Notes: generated from the sequence alone by a model not told the origin. A DNA stretch of 64,000 nt from Scortum barcoo (GCA_023238725.1 CM041553.1:24170501-24234500); one strand, 5' to 3'; shown: positions 49,101 to 62,900, counted from the stretch's first letter. A program made the numbers and translations.

Positions 49101-51388
49101 GGTGACATCCTCAAATGTCTTGTTTTGTCCACAACCCAAAGATATTCAGCATTCCTGTCATAGAGGATTAAAGAAACCAGAAAATATTCACTTTTGAGGA
49201 GCCAAAAAAAGAAAATTTTGCACAAACAAATTGATTTATCAGTTCATTCATTAATTGTTGCAGCTTTGACTCTGTGTAGAAATCAACCTGTGGAGCTCGT
49301 TTTTGAATGCAGCATTATGTTGTGTGTGCTCCAGGTATGTTGCATCGCTGGGACGACAGTCAGAAGTATCTATCGGACAACCCACACCTGGTGTGTGAAG
49401 AGACTGCTAATTGCCTCGTCGTCATCTGTATTGATTTTGAGATAGATGAGGTGAGCGCTGTGGGAAAAGTGTGTAACACGCTTTTGTCTGGGTAAGTCGA
49501 TCGAGCCAGTTTAACCTTGTCAGCCCTCCGTGTTCTCGTAGAAACATGCGCTGATGGAGCAGGTTGCCCACCAGGCCATCGTCATGCAGTTCATCTTGGA
49601 TTTGGGTCGGACGCTGGAGGTCGACCCAAGAGGCTGTTTCAGACAATTCTTTTCAAAGATGAAGGTAATTAGCAAAGGTCCTCTCCTGCATCTTTGTCTG
49701 TGTAGTCACTTTCCATAATTTTTGGGGATATTTGTGGGGTTTTCTTGTCCATGTCAGACCGCAGACAAACCATACCAAGACGCGTTCAACCACGAGCTGG
49801 AGTTGCTGAAGGAGCGGGTCCGCAGCTGTGCACAGATTCGTATGGAGGGCGCTATGAAGGAGCTAGAGGAAGAGGAGAGGCAGAAGAGACTGGGCCCGGG
49901 TGGCTTAGACCCCGTAGAGGTCTATGAATCACTGCCAAAGGTGATGCATTCACACTCACACACATTGTACTGCATTTCAGGGAGACCTTCGCCACAGAAT
50001 TTACATTTAAAGTGTACATTTAGGAACTGAAGAAACAGGTGTTGGATGACTAAGGATGAAAGCAACGTGATATAGTATTTATAGTGAATACATTCTGCAG
50101 CAGACTAAAACCCTTTTTACCTCAATAATTAACATTGCATGTTCAGAAAAAAGGACATTTCCACAGTAAACTAGGATGTGCACCGTGAATTCACGCCAGC
50201 GATATTTAATATAGCTTTACACTGCGACTAAAAAAGTGTGTGTTACCTCCCTCCACATCCCTGGAGGCTGTGAGGGAAAACAGCAGGCCTGTTAGAGAGT
50301 CTCCCATTTCATCCATTTTACACAACACATCAATGGCCACCTTGTTTTACTGTAGCGGCCGAAGCTACGAGCCAGAAAAGTCAATACTGCAGATCGACAC
50401 ATACAAGCTAGCATCAGCCTAAAGTTATTGTGATGTTCATGTTTAATATATAACACAAATTTGACTTTGTTTACAGTATCTTTCAATGGTGTGTATAGTG
50501 TAAAGGTACAGTATGTTATTTATACAGAGGAATAGAGATCAATGAAAGTCCACCAGTCACGACAGTCGCGTGCCGTGCGAGAGACTGCATTTTTTCACAG
50601 ATTTCTAAACCGCTGTTTGTAGATTTTGAAGTCAGTGTTTGCGCAGTCTGTTGATATGAACTGTGTTGCCGTTCGGATAATCAGGGAAGTCAATACACAG
50701 CTCAGCATAATGGACTCCAGCAGTCAGTCAGTCAGCCAGCCAGCACCCCTCTGTGAAAGGTAAATGGTGTTATCTACTTTCCCTGAACTTTTACGTAAGC
50801 TTGGATAAGGTCGTCTGGTTTCTTTTCAGTGACGTGGAAACTATCAATTCAATAAAATTAAGTTCAAAGTGAATGAAACTGTGTAAAGAAAAATGACGTT
50901 GCTGTTAAAGCGATCGTATGCTGACAGTGACAGTGAAAGGCTCTCTTAAGATTTAGCTCTGGAAAAACCGGTAAGCAGCGCTCTGTTCACCACTGTAGGC
51001 TTGTTGCTTCATATTTGACCTTTTTTGTTTTACAGGAAATACAGAAGAGCTTTGATGGGAAGAACATTCAGATGCTGCAGGAAGCTATCAGCAAACTGGA
51101 CCCTGAGGTGAGTGTGTGTTTGTAACGGAGCCTCGCCCTAAAGTGGTCATTTACAGTCAATAAAAGTAACTCAAAGAAGGCCAGAAGGATTCTTTGACTG
51201 GCAAAAAATAACACCAAAATCTGTTCATTCACTTCACGTCACTGTGTTTCTCTCTACAGGAGGGAAAATATCACCTGAGGAGGTGTATTGACTCTGGACT
51301 GTGGGTGCCTGAATCAGGAGAGGGTGACGATGCAGAGGAAGATGATGAAGAGGAAGAGGACGAGGAAGAGGATGAAGAAGAGGATTAA
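46101..51388 (+). CDS. cdc37: Cdc37, Hsp90 kinase-specific co-chaperone
   Basis: Delivers client protein kinases to Hsp90 in the cytosol. Eight exons: 46101-46208, 47870-48166, 48243-48348, 49335-49450, 49542-49664, 49758-49940, 51036-51107, 51260-51388 (TAA). They give 1134 bases and 377 residues, close to human CDC37 (378). The N-terminal kinase-recognition region starts MSSIDYSSWDHIYVSDDEDV; Ser15 in SDDED matches the CK2 site at Ser13 of mammalian CDC37. A charged coiled coil follows (about 37-110), then LPWNVDTISKEGFSK, the Hsp90-binding middle part (RRWDDSQKYLSDN-type motif as HRWDDSQKYLSDN; LGPGGLDPVEVYESLPK), and a C-terminal segment (CIDSGLWVP). The protein ends in an unusually acidic Glu/Asp run rather than the mixed tail of human CDC37. 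The start agrees with the conserved DYSxWDHI. A poly(A) signal candidate AATAAA lies at 52338. Confidence 0.96.
46209..47869. other. cdc37 intron 1
   Basis: No separate gene supported. An open frame of 108 codons at 46769-47095 has no recognisable domain. An (ATA)n microsatellite lies at about 47501-47526. Confidence 0.5.
48968..49270 (+). repeat. dispersed percomorph repeat in cdc37 intron 3
   Basis: Phrases GTTTGGTCCATAAATTGTCA, GAAAATGGTGAAAAATGTTG and CCCAAAGATATTCAGC identify a widespread interspersed fish element. Relatives occur at 53299-53470 (reverse) and 62090-62365 (forward). Confidence 0.65.
49941..51035. other. cdc37 intron 6
   Basis: Over 1 kb of intron with no exon or recognisable element seen. 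A short CAGT/CAGC tandem (50721-50740) is present. Confidence 0.5.
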
Positions 51389-53878
51389 TATTATAAGAAA
51401 CAAATTGTAAAACACTGGGATAATGTTTCTGGTGGCATCATTTGAACTGATACGCCTGCTCTTTGCCTCCATTTTGACCCACGTCATCATTTGAAGTTAA
51501 CATTTCTTATTAGTCGACCGTGAATGTGCAAGTAATCCTTCATACATGTAACATAATGTACACTTATGCATGTTTGATAAGCATATGGACAATATCTCAT
51601 CTGATTTTTCTAGATGATATGATATCTGCCTTGTGCAACCAAGTAAACAAAAGACTCCAGGGTAAGATATCTTTTAGGCATGACTGAATCTGTTTTGATA
51701 TTGCAGACACACCCGAATTAATGATGTTACAATCAGCTGTTTTCAGCAGTTCCTCAGGACTTATTGTTATAAAGCATTACAGCTGATCCTCATGTCCTTA
51801 CCTTTAAATTTGTGGGCAGGTCTTCCTTCTCTGCTCACCGGTGAGTGGAGACAGCAGCTTGAAAGATCAATTAAAAAAACATCACTTAGCACATGTGACA
51901 TGTGAAAAGTCACTTACATCTGAAGATTTATCCAGATGTCTTATTTGATTTGATAAAAGTTTAGCGTGCTGTCTCGGGCACTTTTACAGATCAACCTGCC
52001 TGCCTTCTCCCGCCGCGGTCAACAGTGCCATCTCAAGTCCGTTTGTGGGCACACAGCCTATGAACGACATCAGAAGTCTGTGTGGAGGAAACTTGATGTA
52101 TTGGTGTTCAGGTTTCCTCACTTATCATTTCTACGACTGGTGAATTTTAATTTAATATTTAATTGATTTTATATTTGATTTTCAGCTGATATCGGCCTTA
52201 AACTGAGTGGAGGATTCCCACCATTCAAGTTGTTAAACTCCAGTTTGGGTCCAATGCAAAGGATTTAGAAAATTACAGTGGATACTATATGGTAGATAAA
52301 AGAATAATCCTACATAAATACCAATAAGGTGAACTGTAATAAAGTTTATTTTTTGTTTAAGGGTTGATTGTACTTTTTATTGTTGTGATGGTGTATCTTT
52401 GGTGTAGAGACTGAAAAACCAACAGCAGTGAGTAACAAGGAAATGCAGTATAGCAATGTTAATGAGATGCTTGAGTTACTTTAAAAAATGTTTATTTTAA
52501 AAATGAATAGCATCCGACAAATCCTTATCAATTTTTTTGTAACTCTCGAGAGGTTTTGCAAATAATTAGTTCTAGTCTGTGTTTCATTTTGAAGTTGTGA
52601 GACTGTTTGTTTTGAAGTTGCGTTGCAGGACTCGAACAATAAATCAGGTTTAATTTGTTTGCATTTAATTCATTAACTTTCCCACTTGTTGCTGTGAATC
52701 CTGACTCATTTTCTGCCATACCTCTCTCTCTACATCTCTCTCACTCACTTGCATAATTAATTGCTGGGTCACTCTTTCTCTCTCGCTCTCTCTCTCTCTC
52801 CTTCATAATTAATTGGTGGGTTTGATTTAGTGGTCTGCGCAGGATTTTTTGAGGCAAAGCTTCTTTGTGCAGTCACTTTTGTAAATAGAAAACAATCAGC
52901 GCAGGCCCGGGGCATAAATCAAATCTAGATAATGCCTGTAAAAGCCAACGGGAGAACAGAGCAGCAACACAGCGTCGTGCAGAAGTGTTTAACTCAGTTT
53001 ATCTGTATGTTGTCAGTCAGTTTCCTTCAATGTGTGGCTGTAAATGTAACAGTCAGGACCTTTCTCGATGTGTGTATGCTGTACTGATTTAAAAAAAAAA
53101 AAAGCATTGAGTGGGCAAAAGTCAGCACAGGTTTACTCTCTGGGTGTTAACTGTGATCATCAGAGGAACATTTTTTCTTGTTTTTTTTTATTTTCATTTA
53201 CAATGAGCATCACAGCATCTGTCAGAGCTGAAACATTTAATAGCTCAGTTGATGGACCGCAAATGGACTTTTCTGGTCCTTTTTCCTGCAAATATACCAA
53301 ATATTCTCTGGTTCAAGCTTCTCAAATGTGAGGTCTTGCTGCCTTCACTTCTGTTGCATTATATTACACTGAATATCTTTGAGTTTGGGACTGATGGTCA
53401 GACAAAACAAGCTATTTGAAGACGTCATCTCGGGTTATGGGAACTTGTGATTTTGCACCACTGTCCACCAAACAAGGAACCACTCAATTGAGAAAATGAG
53501 CTGGTTAACTGATTGACTGCCATGTTTGTTATCAATGGAGTAGATCTACGAAGTGTAGCTCAAAGCACAAAAATCTAGTTGCTCTTCGGCTCTCAGCTCT
53601 GGGAAGCTCACTGTCCCTGCACACATTTCCATTCAGGATTAACCAGGAGAGTAGTATGATTCCTGTTTTAAGGCTTAAAATGGATAAATGCACTGCATGT
53701 CCTTGGATGACTGTAAAAGGACATGGGTGGGGAAAAAAAGAGAGGGAGAATGAGTAATAATAAATCCTTTATTGTGTTTTATTTATTTTTAATCCTTGAG
53801 CAGTGTTTTTTCTAATAATAATCTGCTGTGTGTGTGTGTGTGTGTGGGGGGGTGTTTATAATGGAGAGAAATGACGCC
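51389..53878. other. cdc37 3' flank and cdc37-pde4a spacer
   Basis: Probable cdc37 3' UTR up to about 52360, then AT-rich spacer. It holds a CT-rich stretch (52722-52800), a reverse-oriented dispersed repeat (53299-53470) and a (TG)n run (53827-53846). No gene recognised. Confidence 0.55.
53299..53470 (-). repeat. dispersed percomorph repeat (reverse)
   Basis: TGAATATCTTTGAGTTTGGG and GACGTCATCTCGGGTTATGG are the reverse-strand forms of the element found at 48968-49270. Confidence 0.65.
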
Positions 53879-53879
53879 T

Positions 53880-54350
53880 GGCTGTTGAAGCAGGGAATCG
53901 GCTGCTAATAAGAGAGAGGTGGTGGTGGAAAGAGAAAAGAAAAAGAAAAAGGCAGGGGTACCGATGGGGAGAGGAGGAGCAGGAGGCTGTTGTATGGGAT
54001 TAATGGACACAGTGTGCGTCTGTGCGGGAGGAGGGAGGGGAGGGGAGGGTGAGATGGGCTTCTCCACGGTGGTGGTGGTGGTGGTGGGGGGCGGCTGGGG
54101 GAGACCACTGTGGCAGGGGAGAGGGAGAGGAGAGACAGGGAGGGAGGGAGGCTGGTGAAGCCGCGGATATTCATGAAGACGCCAAGTGTTTTTCTTTTTT
54201 CTCTCTCTCTCTCCTCCTCTCGCCGTGGTGACACGCTGCTAGTCTGCAGAGAGACAGAGGGAGCGGGGAGGAGAGAAGGGGAAGGAAGACGGAGTGGAGG
54301 CAAGAAGACGAGGCCCTGCCCATCTTCCCATTGATCTTGAGGCGATCAAG
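53880..54350 (+). promoter_or_regulatory. GA-rich putative first (untranslated) exon and promoter of pde4a
   Basis: Composition changes sharply to G/A-rich and GC-rich DNA, as is usual around vertebrate promoters. It ends with a strong donor (ATCAAG|GTGAGT at 54350). I read the end of this block as a candidate 5' UTR exon joining to an acceptor at 55466. Open frames in it are low-complexity and not credible proteins. The transcription start cannot be placed. Confidence 0.4.
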
Positions 54351-54382
54351 GTGAGTGTGTTTTTATCCTTACATGCTGCAGC

Positions 54383-54385
<3 letters not shown>

Positions 54386-54435
<50 letters not shown>

Positions 54436-54450
54436 AATGAATGTGTGTGT
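54386..54450. repeat. (CT)n-(GT)n compound microsatellite
   Basis: About 18 CT repeats followed by GT repeats, just after the putative first exon donor of pde4a. Confidence 0.95.
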
Positions 54451-54782
54451 GCCCGTCTGACACATATCTCTTGCAGTGCGTGTGCAGACAGGCGTGATGG
54501 CAGGGCTGTCCCCATGTATGTAGGATTTCAGCATGTGTGATTTTAATATATTTATATATATATGAGTGTGTGTGTGTTTGTGTGTTTGGTGACAGAAGAA
54601 CAGGCTGGTAGATGAGCTGCATATTGATGCATTGCTGCTTGGTTTTATAAGCTGCTTTATCTGTAGTGGAGGTGGTACTGGTGGCAGTCATGGTGTAAGT
54701 GTATGTGCTCAAATGTCTCATTCTGTGTATATATTTATGTCACTGTGTCACTATGCATTTGTTGATTTCCCACACAGACCCG

Positions 54783-54801
54783 CCCCCCCCCCCCCCCCCC
54801 C
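54783..54801. repeat. poly(C) tract
   Basis: Nineteen or so consecutive C bases followed by T-rich DNA. Such tracts are error-prone in sequencing, so the exact length is doubtful. Confidence 0.9.
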
Positions 54802-55466
54802 TTCTTTTTTTTCTTCTTTTTTTTTACTCTGTGCATCTGTGCAGACTCTGGTGTGAGAGTGCTTTCACTGAGTGGGTGTGTTCTTGATGACCCCTGGTAA
54901 AAGTCGTCTCCGCCACTATCTTGTCTGTTTACGAGCTCAATCAGAAAGGCTCTGATGTGCTGAATCTGTCCTATCCAATGGAATTAGGTCATCTCGGACT
55001 GCTCAGAGTAATTATATAACATCAGAGAGCTTTTTTGGTGTTGCAGTATCTGCTCAGAATTAGCCACACTGTAGGTACAGCTCCTGCAACGCCACGACGG
55101 CCAAAATATTTTGTTGGGGCCGCCCCCCTTTATAAGTCGATCAAGCAGTTCTTTAGATATTGGTCAAGAAATACTTTTATTAGTATTTCATTAGTTTCTT
55201 CATATATGAGCTTTGTATTGTGGGAAACAATAGGCATTTGTTCCCAAATATATCCCCAAGCTTGTTTGCATTGCTAAAGATGAGTACTGTATGTGTGGGA
55301 AAAGGATTTTTCTCACATTGGATGATGCATCAAATTAATTCATTGAGCGAAAACAGGACAGAGAGTCCTAAAAGCACAATGGAAAGATGACTCGAAAGGA
55401 GAAAATTGTCTGACGATATTTGAATCCTCTTTCTCGTACTAACTCTTCATTTCTGTTTTCTCACAG

Positions 55467-56229
55467 GGAATTACACCGAAGGGGAGACACTGAGACAGAT
55501 TTAAGGATGGATCCTGGCATATCAAACCTGGAATTTTGACAGCTGGACACTTCTCCTTGTGCAGAGTTTGGATCCGACTGAACAATCAGACAATGGAAAA
55601 CTGATCTGAGACAGAAGACGCAAGCTGGATCTGGATTATCGATTGTTGCAAAACTGCATTCATGTGGGATCAGGTTTATAACTGGGAAATGTCATGCGAA
55701 CAATATTCCAAGTTGGATAAACATTTTGGAAAACTTGGGAAAAGGTTTTCCTCAGCAACAGCATCATGAGCTCTGACCAGGGCATCCCATTGGCTCGTCC
55801 GGCCGACCCAAGACGACATGCGAGCGGACGTATTATTCCCCCGAAACTCGTAACTTCCGCTAAAATGGAGTAATAATTTTCTTTTAGCTGTTTCTCTCTT
55901 CCACCTTTTGAAAAACCAACAGATCAAAACAAAGGTCATCCACCTCAGACTGAACCTGGAGCCTCTGAGGGGCACATAAATGCACCTTTAGCATTAAACG
56001 GCAGGTTGGACGCCCAGTTTCAGCCATCTGAGGACTGAGGTGTGGACGGAGGGCGAGAGAGAGAGCGGTTGGCTGGCTGAGTCAGCTCCAATGGGGGCCG
56101 GTTGTGACCCGGTCTGACCCCGGTTTGACCTTGCAGTGACCTTTGACCTCTCTGGTCCTGGCTCTCCACCTGCTCTGCTGCCTGGGTTCCGGAAGTCTCC
56201 GCCCTGGGGCCCAGAACGAGCCAATCAGG
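55467..56229 (+). other. putative pde4a 5' UTR exon (part)
   Basis: An acceptor (TTTTCTCACAG) precedes 55467. From there the sequence can run without interruption to the pde4a start codon at 56230. It contains several upstream ATGs with short frames. This exon extent is inferred from one splice site only. Confidence 0.35.
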
Positions 56230-56904
56230 ATGAAGAAGAGCCGCAGCGTGCTGTCTGTGACTGGAGAAGAGGTGAGAGGGAGAAACATAAACAACCAGGG
56301 ACGTACCTGAGAAAATGAGTAACTTTGTCACTTGTTTCCATGAGAGTAGATACCAGGCAGAGCAAAGACTCCCCTGTATGTGTGTGTGTGTTTTCATGAA
56401 TGTTCACCATGACATACAAACCTCGTGGCTTTCACACATCCGAGGCTCCCTTTGTTCTTGTGGTCGGGGTGTGTGGACGCAGTCAGGAGTCATGGTGGGC
56501 ATCCAGTGTCCTGCAGCCTCCACTCGCGCAGTGTGAGTGGCTCCGTCAGTCACAGTCCCCTATGTAAATGAGCCCCAGCTAAATGAGTACTCTACGTAAA
56601 TGAGATATTTTCTTTGAAAGGTAACGTCTTGGCTGAAGGACATAACACCATGCATTATTCAAACCCTCTTTTATTGATTATGCTGATCTGGTGCCCGTAC
56701 ATCTGTGTATGTTTGTGTGTACTGTATGTGTGTGTGTGGATGTGAGCATCTTTCCACATCTGGGTCTGGACGACATCAAACGCAGCATGGAAGCAACACG
56801 GCACTGTTGCCTAGCAACTGCTACCATTCCCCTAGTGTTTTGTTGCTACGGTACTGCAGTGCAGATCAGCCTCTAAGAGCTCAGTCTGTAGAGGCCTTAT
56901 CCCA

Positions 56905-56939
<35 letters not shown>

Positions 56940-59900
56940 CACACACACGTGCATGCATGTAGCTGGATACACGCACAGTCACACATGACACACACACCAC
57001 ACGCACTTGCACTTGCACACACACTGCGCACTTTTACACACACACACACACACACACACATTGTTATTTATTGTGTGTGTTTTTGTGGAGGTTTCTTCGC
57101 TCATCAGAATTCGATTATGCCAAAACAACACGGTTTGATTTATCTTCTGAAAACATGTCTCTCACCTGCTCTCCCTGCTGTCTCTCAGGGCAATGACACA
57201 GATATAACAGGTGCTGGGGAGAAGGCGGAGTCATCTCGATACAGCCGATCTTATACGTCGGGGGCCACACTGGGGGCTGAGCTACGCAGAGGGAGGAGCA
57301 GAAGACTCTCTTCTAGTCTCCAGGTACCAAAAGGAGGCATGGGGGCAGTAACGTGCTCGGGGCCCTGGGGTAAAAATGAGCTGTGGGCCACGATTATGGA
57401 CATAATAGTGAAGACTCATACCTTGATTTACCAGTGTTTTACAGTTTTGACTGTATTTGTCCGACCACTGCAGTTACCATGTAGCAGCACTGCGAACATT
57501 TCATACAGAGTTGATATTCACTGTAAGATTAAAGCTGCACTAATCAATATTTTTATATTAACAATAGCTCCAATGATTGTGTGTAATATGAAAGGGGTCT
57601 CGTAGAATTATTTCCCAACTCTTCAGCTCGTACAGCCTGCAACTTTATTACGTAGTTTGAGCAGCAGCACACAGGTGTTTTAAGTTGTCAGTTTATGTTT
57701 GGGTGCATGAAGCGAACAGACAAAGTTAGCAACCACCTGGTGAACACAGCGAAGCATTTTGTAGCTGAAGAGTCATTTATTTCTCTCAGGACTTTGTCAA
57801 GAGCAAAAAGGAGCTAAAAAGGAGTGATTATGAAATTTACATTTGCCAGGTGTGCACAAGGCAACTCCAAATAAATGATAATAGGATGTGGGATGTAGGA
57901 AATGGACAACTACTAATCAACTTGAAACATGATATTAGTGTTATTTCAACAGACTGCAATGTATTGCAGGTAAATAAATTTCATATTGGACTTACATGAA
58001 TGGAAAGCTATGGGTGCCTGGAATGAGAGGAGAAATAACTGCAAAATGCAAACACATTAAAAAATGATCAGCAAAACTGAAAAGTAAATAATAATTAAAT
58101 GTATGAAATGATCTCACAGTAGTTGACAGTCAGTCTGGACATTTGGGGCTTGTGTGGTTGAGTTGTTCTGTTTGTGGAGGACAGATTAAGAAAAAAGCAC
58201 CTGGTGACTGGTATCATCTCCAAACCTGTCATCCTAACTCTGCAGGTCCCCTGCTGGCTCCGCCCTCGAGACCGCACCCGTTCACCAGAGGTCCTGAACA
58301 ACGTCTCGCGTCCAACAACTCTTCCCCTCCGCATCCCACCGCGCATCTCCATCACACAAGCAGACGCTGACAGGTTTACGCTTTTACAGCTTTATTTCAC
58401 ACCACTGATCTCACCTCGCAGGAGGCTCTGCATGATGTTTCGTTTCTGTCCTCCCTAACCATCAGACTTTTACTCTCCTCCAGTTACGAAGCAGAAAATG
58501 GCGTGTCACCAGGTCACACCCCGCTGGGTTCGCAGAGTCCGGGCCTCACCCTGCACACCTCCTTCCCCCAGGGCCAGAGAAGAGAGTCCTTCCTGTACCG
58601 CTCTGACTCGGACTACGACATGTCGCCCAAGACCGTCTCGCGGAACTCCTCCCTTGCCAGCGAAGGGTGAGACTCACGAAGAAAGATATAAAAGGATGAG
58701 TGAGATGTTATACGAGAAATATTGTTGTCATTTCTCTCTGTCCTCTCCTCTCTCAGGCACACAGGAGAGGACTTTATTGTCACACCTTTTGCTCAAGTGA
58801 GTCTTATCAATAAATGTACTGTAGATTATTTATCATTATACTATAAATTAGAATAAGTTAAATGTATATTTCTCTGAAGTTATTCCCCGTATATACTGTT
58901 GTCTGTAATTAGGTACTGGCCAGTCTGCGATCAGTACGGAGTAACTTCACCATTCTTGCCAACGTCTCCACACCTACAGTCAAGTCAGTACCAACTCATT
59001 TTCCTGAAATGTCCCACTTAAGAGTCTGCTGTGTATCTGGTCAAAGAGGTAGTTCAGACTATACTTATCTAACAAAACTGATATTACTGTATACTGTATA
59101 TTGATGCTGCATCTCGTGTCACACTCAAATACAAACATTTTGCGACTACAGTACAGTTTTTAACATGTGACCACCAATGCAGCAGCTAAAAGGTGGACAT
59201 GAAACAGAGATGAATACTTTGTCATTTCAAGCTGTGACAGACAGATAGACTTCATTAATCCCAAGCTGGAAAATGATAAAAATTATATTGGATGAAGCAA
59301 AAAGAAAAATAACTGTTTAATAGAAAGAGAAAGAAAGACACTTTTTTTTATTGTATCTTCTTACATTCCCAATGTTCATTTCAATTCAATTATTTACAGC
59401 TTTATTTATTTATTTCTTTAAGAGCTATTGTATGCAGCAGCTTGTCATCCAGATCAACAAATACTTGCAGTAGAAAGGAAAAGAAAGAAAAACACTGTAA
59501 ATCGCACTGTAAAAAACACCTTTAAAGGTTATAATCTGAAAAAAAGTGACATTTGTAATACATTAATAAATAACTATAAACATATAAACTATATATAAAT
59601 ATAACTATAAACATATCAGTATATCTGTGTATATGGAGGATGTATATAGTGTATTTATGTTATAGTGTTTTTTGTCATTGATGTCTTCTTTATTCTCCTA
59701 TATGCATATATTTTATATCTATTCTATGTATTTTTTTTCCCCGTTGTAGGGATAATACAGTTTATCTTATCTTAACTTCTAAAAACATCCAAGGGAGCCA
59801 TTGCTAACTGATAACTGTAGCTCAGTCTGCAGTCTCTGGTCGGTTTAACCACCTGTCGTGTCCTCAGGAGGTCTCCTCTGGGGGGAGTGTGCGTCAGTCC

Positions 59901-62900
59901 CAGGGCGTCGCTATCAGACCAGCAGTACCAGCAGCTTGCCCTGGACACGCTGGAGGAGCTGGACTGGTGTTTGGACCAGCTGGAGACCATTCAGACGCAC
60001 CGATCTGTCAGCGAAATGGCCTCCAACAAGGTATTCAGACACACAACCAACCAGTGCAACCAAAACATCAGCAGGCGACTATTGTGAATACATCACTGTC
60101 ATCCTACACTGATACAAATAGAAATTACAGTATATTTTGATTGATTTTGATGCCCTTTATATAACTTTAAAGTATGTTGCTGTGTTTTTTTTTATTCATA
60201 GGTATTCTTTATAATGACATACTTATGATATAATGATATACTATGCAGAAGTAAAATTGGTTGCTCAACTGCAAAATATCCTGCCACAGTACATGCATTA
60301 CATGCCACAACAAAACCGAAGGTATCATTGCCAAATATGTTTGTTTTGTAAAGACTAGCTGTTCTTTAGTTATCAGATATTGTGTTGCTGTTCCAAACTT
60401 TGGGACTTAATTACAACGGTTGCCTCCAAGCAGCATCAAGCATCGAATGTTACCCCTTAGCTTTAATGACAGCACTCGTATAAACAGCCGTCGACTCGTA
60501 TCTCTGTTTTGCTCTCATTCTGCCACAGTTTAAGAGGATGCTGAACAGAGAGCTGTCCCACCTGTCAGAGATGAGCCGCTCTGGTAACCAGGTGTCTGAA
60601 TACATCTCCAGCACCTTCATGGGTAAGTTCGTGGGACCGGAGTCTGTTTTCTGTCCACATCACATCTGTGACCTTTGCCGACTAAAAAAACAAAAAACAA
60701 ACAATAAATATGTATGCCTGTGTGCTTGTGTGCGTGTTTGTTTGTCCTTCAATGTGCAGACAAACAGAACGAGGTGGAAATCCCGTCTCCTACTCTCAAA
60801 GACAAACCTATGAGTCACATCATGGGAGTAAGGAAACTCTCTCACAGCTCCAGCCTCTCCAGCACTTCAATGCCTCGCTTCGGTGTCAACACGGACCACG
60901 AGGATGAGCTTGCCAAGGTCTTGCTGTCTCTCTCTCTTTTTTTTTTCTCTGACTCACAGAAAATAAGTTGCACAAATCAATCCCTGTTTAGACTTGGACT
61001 GTGATCTGTAAAGACTGATATTTTTCTTTTATTTTGTGCACACAAGATAATAAAATATCATCTTTCAGGAATTTGGGGAGAGATTTTTTTGGCCTATTTG
61101 TCCAGCAGGAGGGCGAACGTGTGCACTTTTTTCTCTGTGCGTTTGCTAAAACATAATAACATACAAGATTATTACATATTTTTATTAAAACAAAATCAAA
61201 CAAGAGTCTTTTTTAGTGTTTAAAGACTGTCAACCTCATAGTATTCAAACTCTGTAGGTCCATGTCTGCATCGCATAAGGAGTCTTTTGTTGTTCCTTTT
61301 GTCTGCTTTTTTGACGCCTCATTGTTTAGTTCCTTTCAGTCTGTAGCACCAAATGTTTGGAAAGCCCACAGTAGGATGGAAACTGTCCCTGGTCCTGCAT
61401 CTTCATTTAGCAGTGCATAAATCAGATGTAGCTGAATAACAGAAGTAAGAATCTGCAGCCATGCCAGCAGCTCTGTAGGCACAGGGAGCTAAATGCAAAA
61501 ATCAACAAGAAAATTCACCTCATTATGGGGCTGAATGAAAAAGTTAAAGGATCCTGAACCTGAATGTTTCCTGGCAAATCCACTGATATTGACAGCCACA
61601 CCTTTAAAAAAATGCTTTGTGGCCTGTCTTCATTATTAACATTATTAAGCTCAGCCTGTCATGGAGGTTGCAGATATTTCCAACACATCTCTGGACACGC
61701 TGACACGTAGAGTGAAGGATCAGGGTTATTTTGAGTGACATAAAAGTGACATCTGCTGTGTGATCTCTGTGCTAAAGGCGCCAGACCTCAAGTGACAGAA
61801 GCCTTAACGATCCACGAACAACATGGGATGCGCTGGTGTCTGTTTTTTATTTTCCTAACGATGAACTGACACATTTTACTTTGAGAACAATGAATATAAT
61901 CGTCATTTTTCCTGACCCGGTTCGATGGTCTAAGGACAGAGGGTGTCACAACTGTACAGATTGTAAAGTTCTCCGAGGCAAACGATTTTGAATTTTAAAA
62001 CACAGCAGTACATTATATAATCTTTGCTAGCGTTAAATCATTTTTAATGTTTGTCTTGAGCAATTTAGGACTGTGACTCACAATTGTTATCATTATTGAA
62101 TAATCTTTCCTCAATTGTTCCATCTTTAATCATTTAGGTTAATCCATAAAATGTCAAATAAATATTGAAACATGTACACAACAATTTACAAAAGCCAGAG
62201 ATAAGATATTTAAACATGTTACTTTATCCCACAAACAGTGTGAAACCCATAAACCCAAATATTCAGTTTACTATCACAGAATAACTACAGTAAAAAGAAG
62301 CTGGAACAATTCATTTTTATTTTCTGTCAATCAAATAATCAACTAAGTGTTTCAGCTCTAAATTAATTACTGATTGGCTGGCTCAGTTTGTGGATAGATG
62401 TCACTGGTTGTTGCTGCTTTTCTCTGTTTAATTATGTGTGATTTGGAGAATTTTTAAAAAATCTCCATTATACGTAAATGAAGTTTGATGAATGATCCAT
62501 AATGTTGGTTGTTTGGTCAGTTTGCCCCGTTAATCTCTGCTGTTTAACATTTAAATGGTGTCTTGATCACATCTCTGTTTGTGTCCCTTTAAACACGACA
62601 GGTGCGTTATGAGCCATTTTTTATTGTTGTATTTAAATGTTGATGAATGTTTGTCTGTGTGTGTTTGACCAGCAGGAGTTGGAGGATCTGGACAGGTGGA
62701 GTTTTAACATTTTCAGAGTAGCAGAATTCTCCAACAACAGACCTCTCAGCTGCGTCATGTACGCCATCTTCCAGGTGAACGAAACGAGTGACTGTGTGTT
62801 TTCTGTCAGCTCCTTCTCGCCTGAAGTGTTTCGATGACGTCTTCCCGTTAAGGATGTGTGTGTGTGTGTGTGAAGTTCTGGCTCCTCTCCTTCCTCCTCA

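Noticed and set aside
53789..54334. Several open frames in the GA-rich block before pde4a
   Set aside because: Low-complexity G, A, P or S runs on both strands, typical of GC-rich promoter DNA.
56949..57605. 218-codon open frame spanning pde4a exon 2
   Set aside because: Mostly CA-repeat translation plus the real exon 57189-57323; exon limits and phases show only the inner part is coding.
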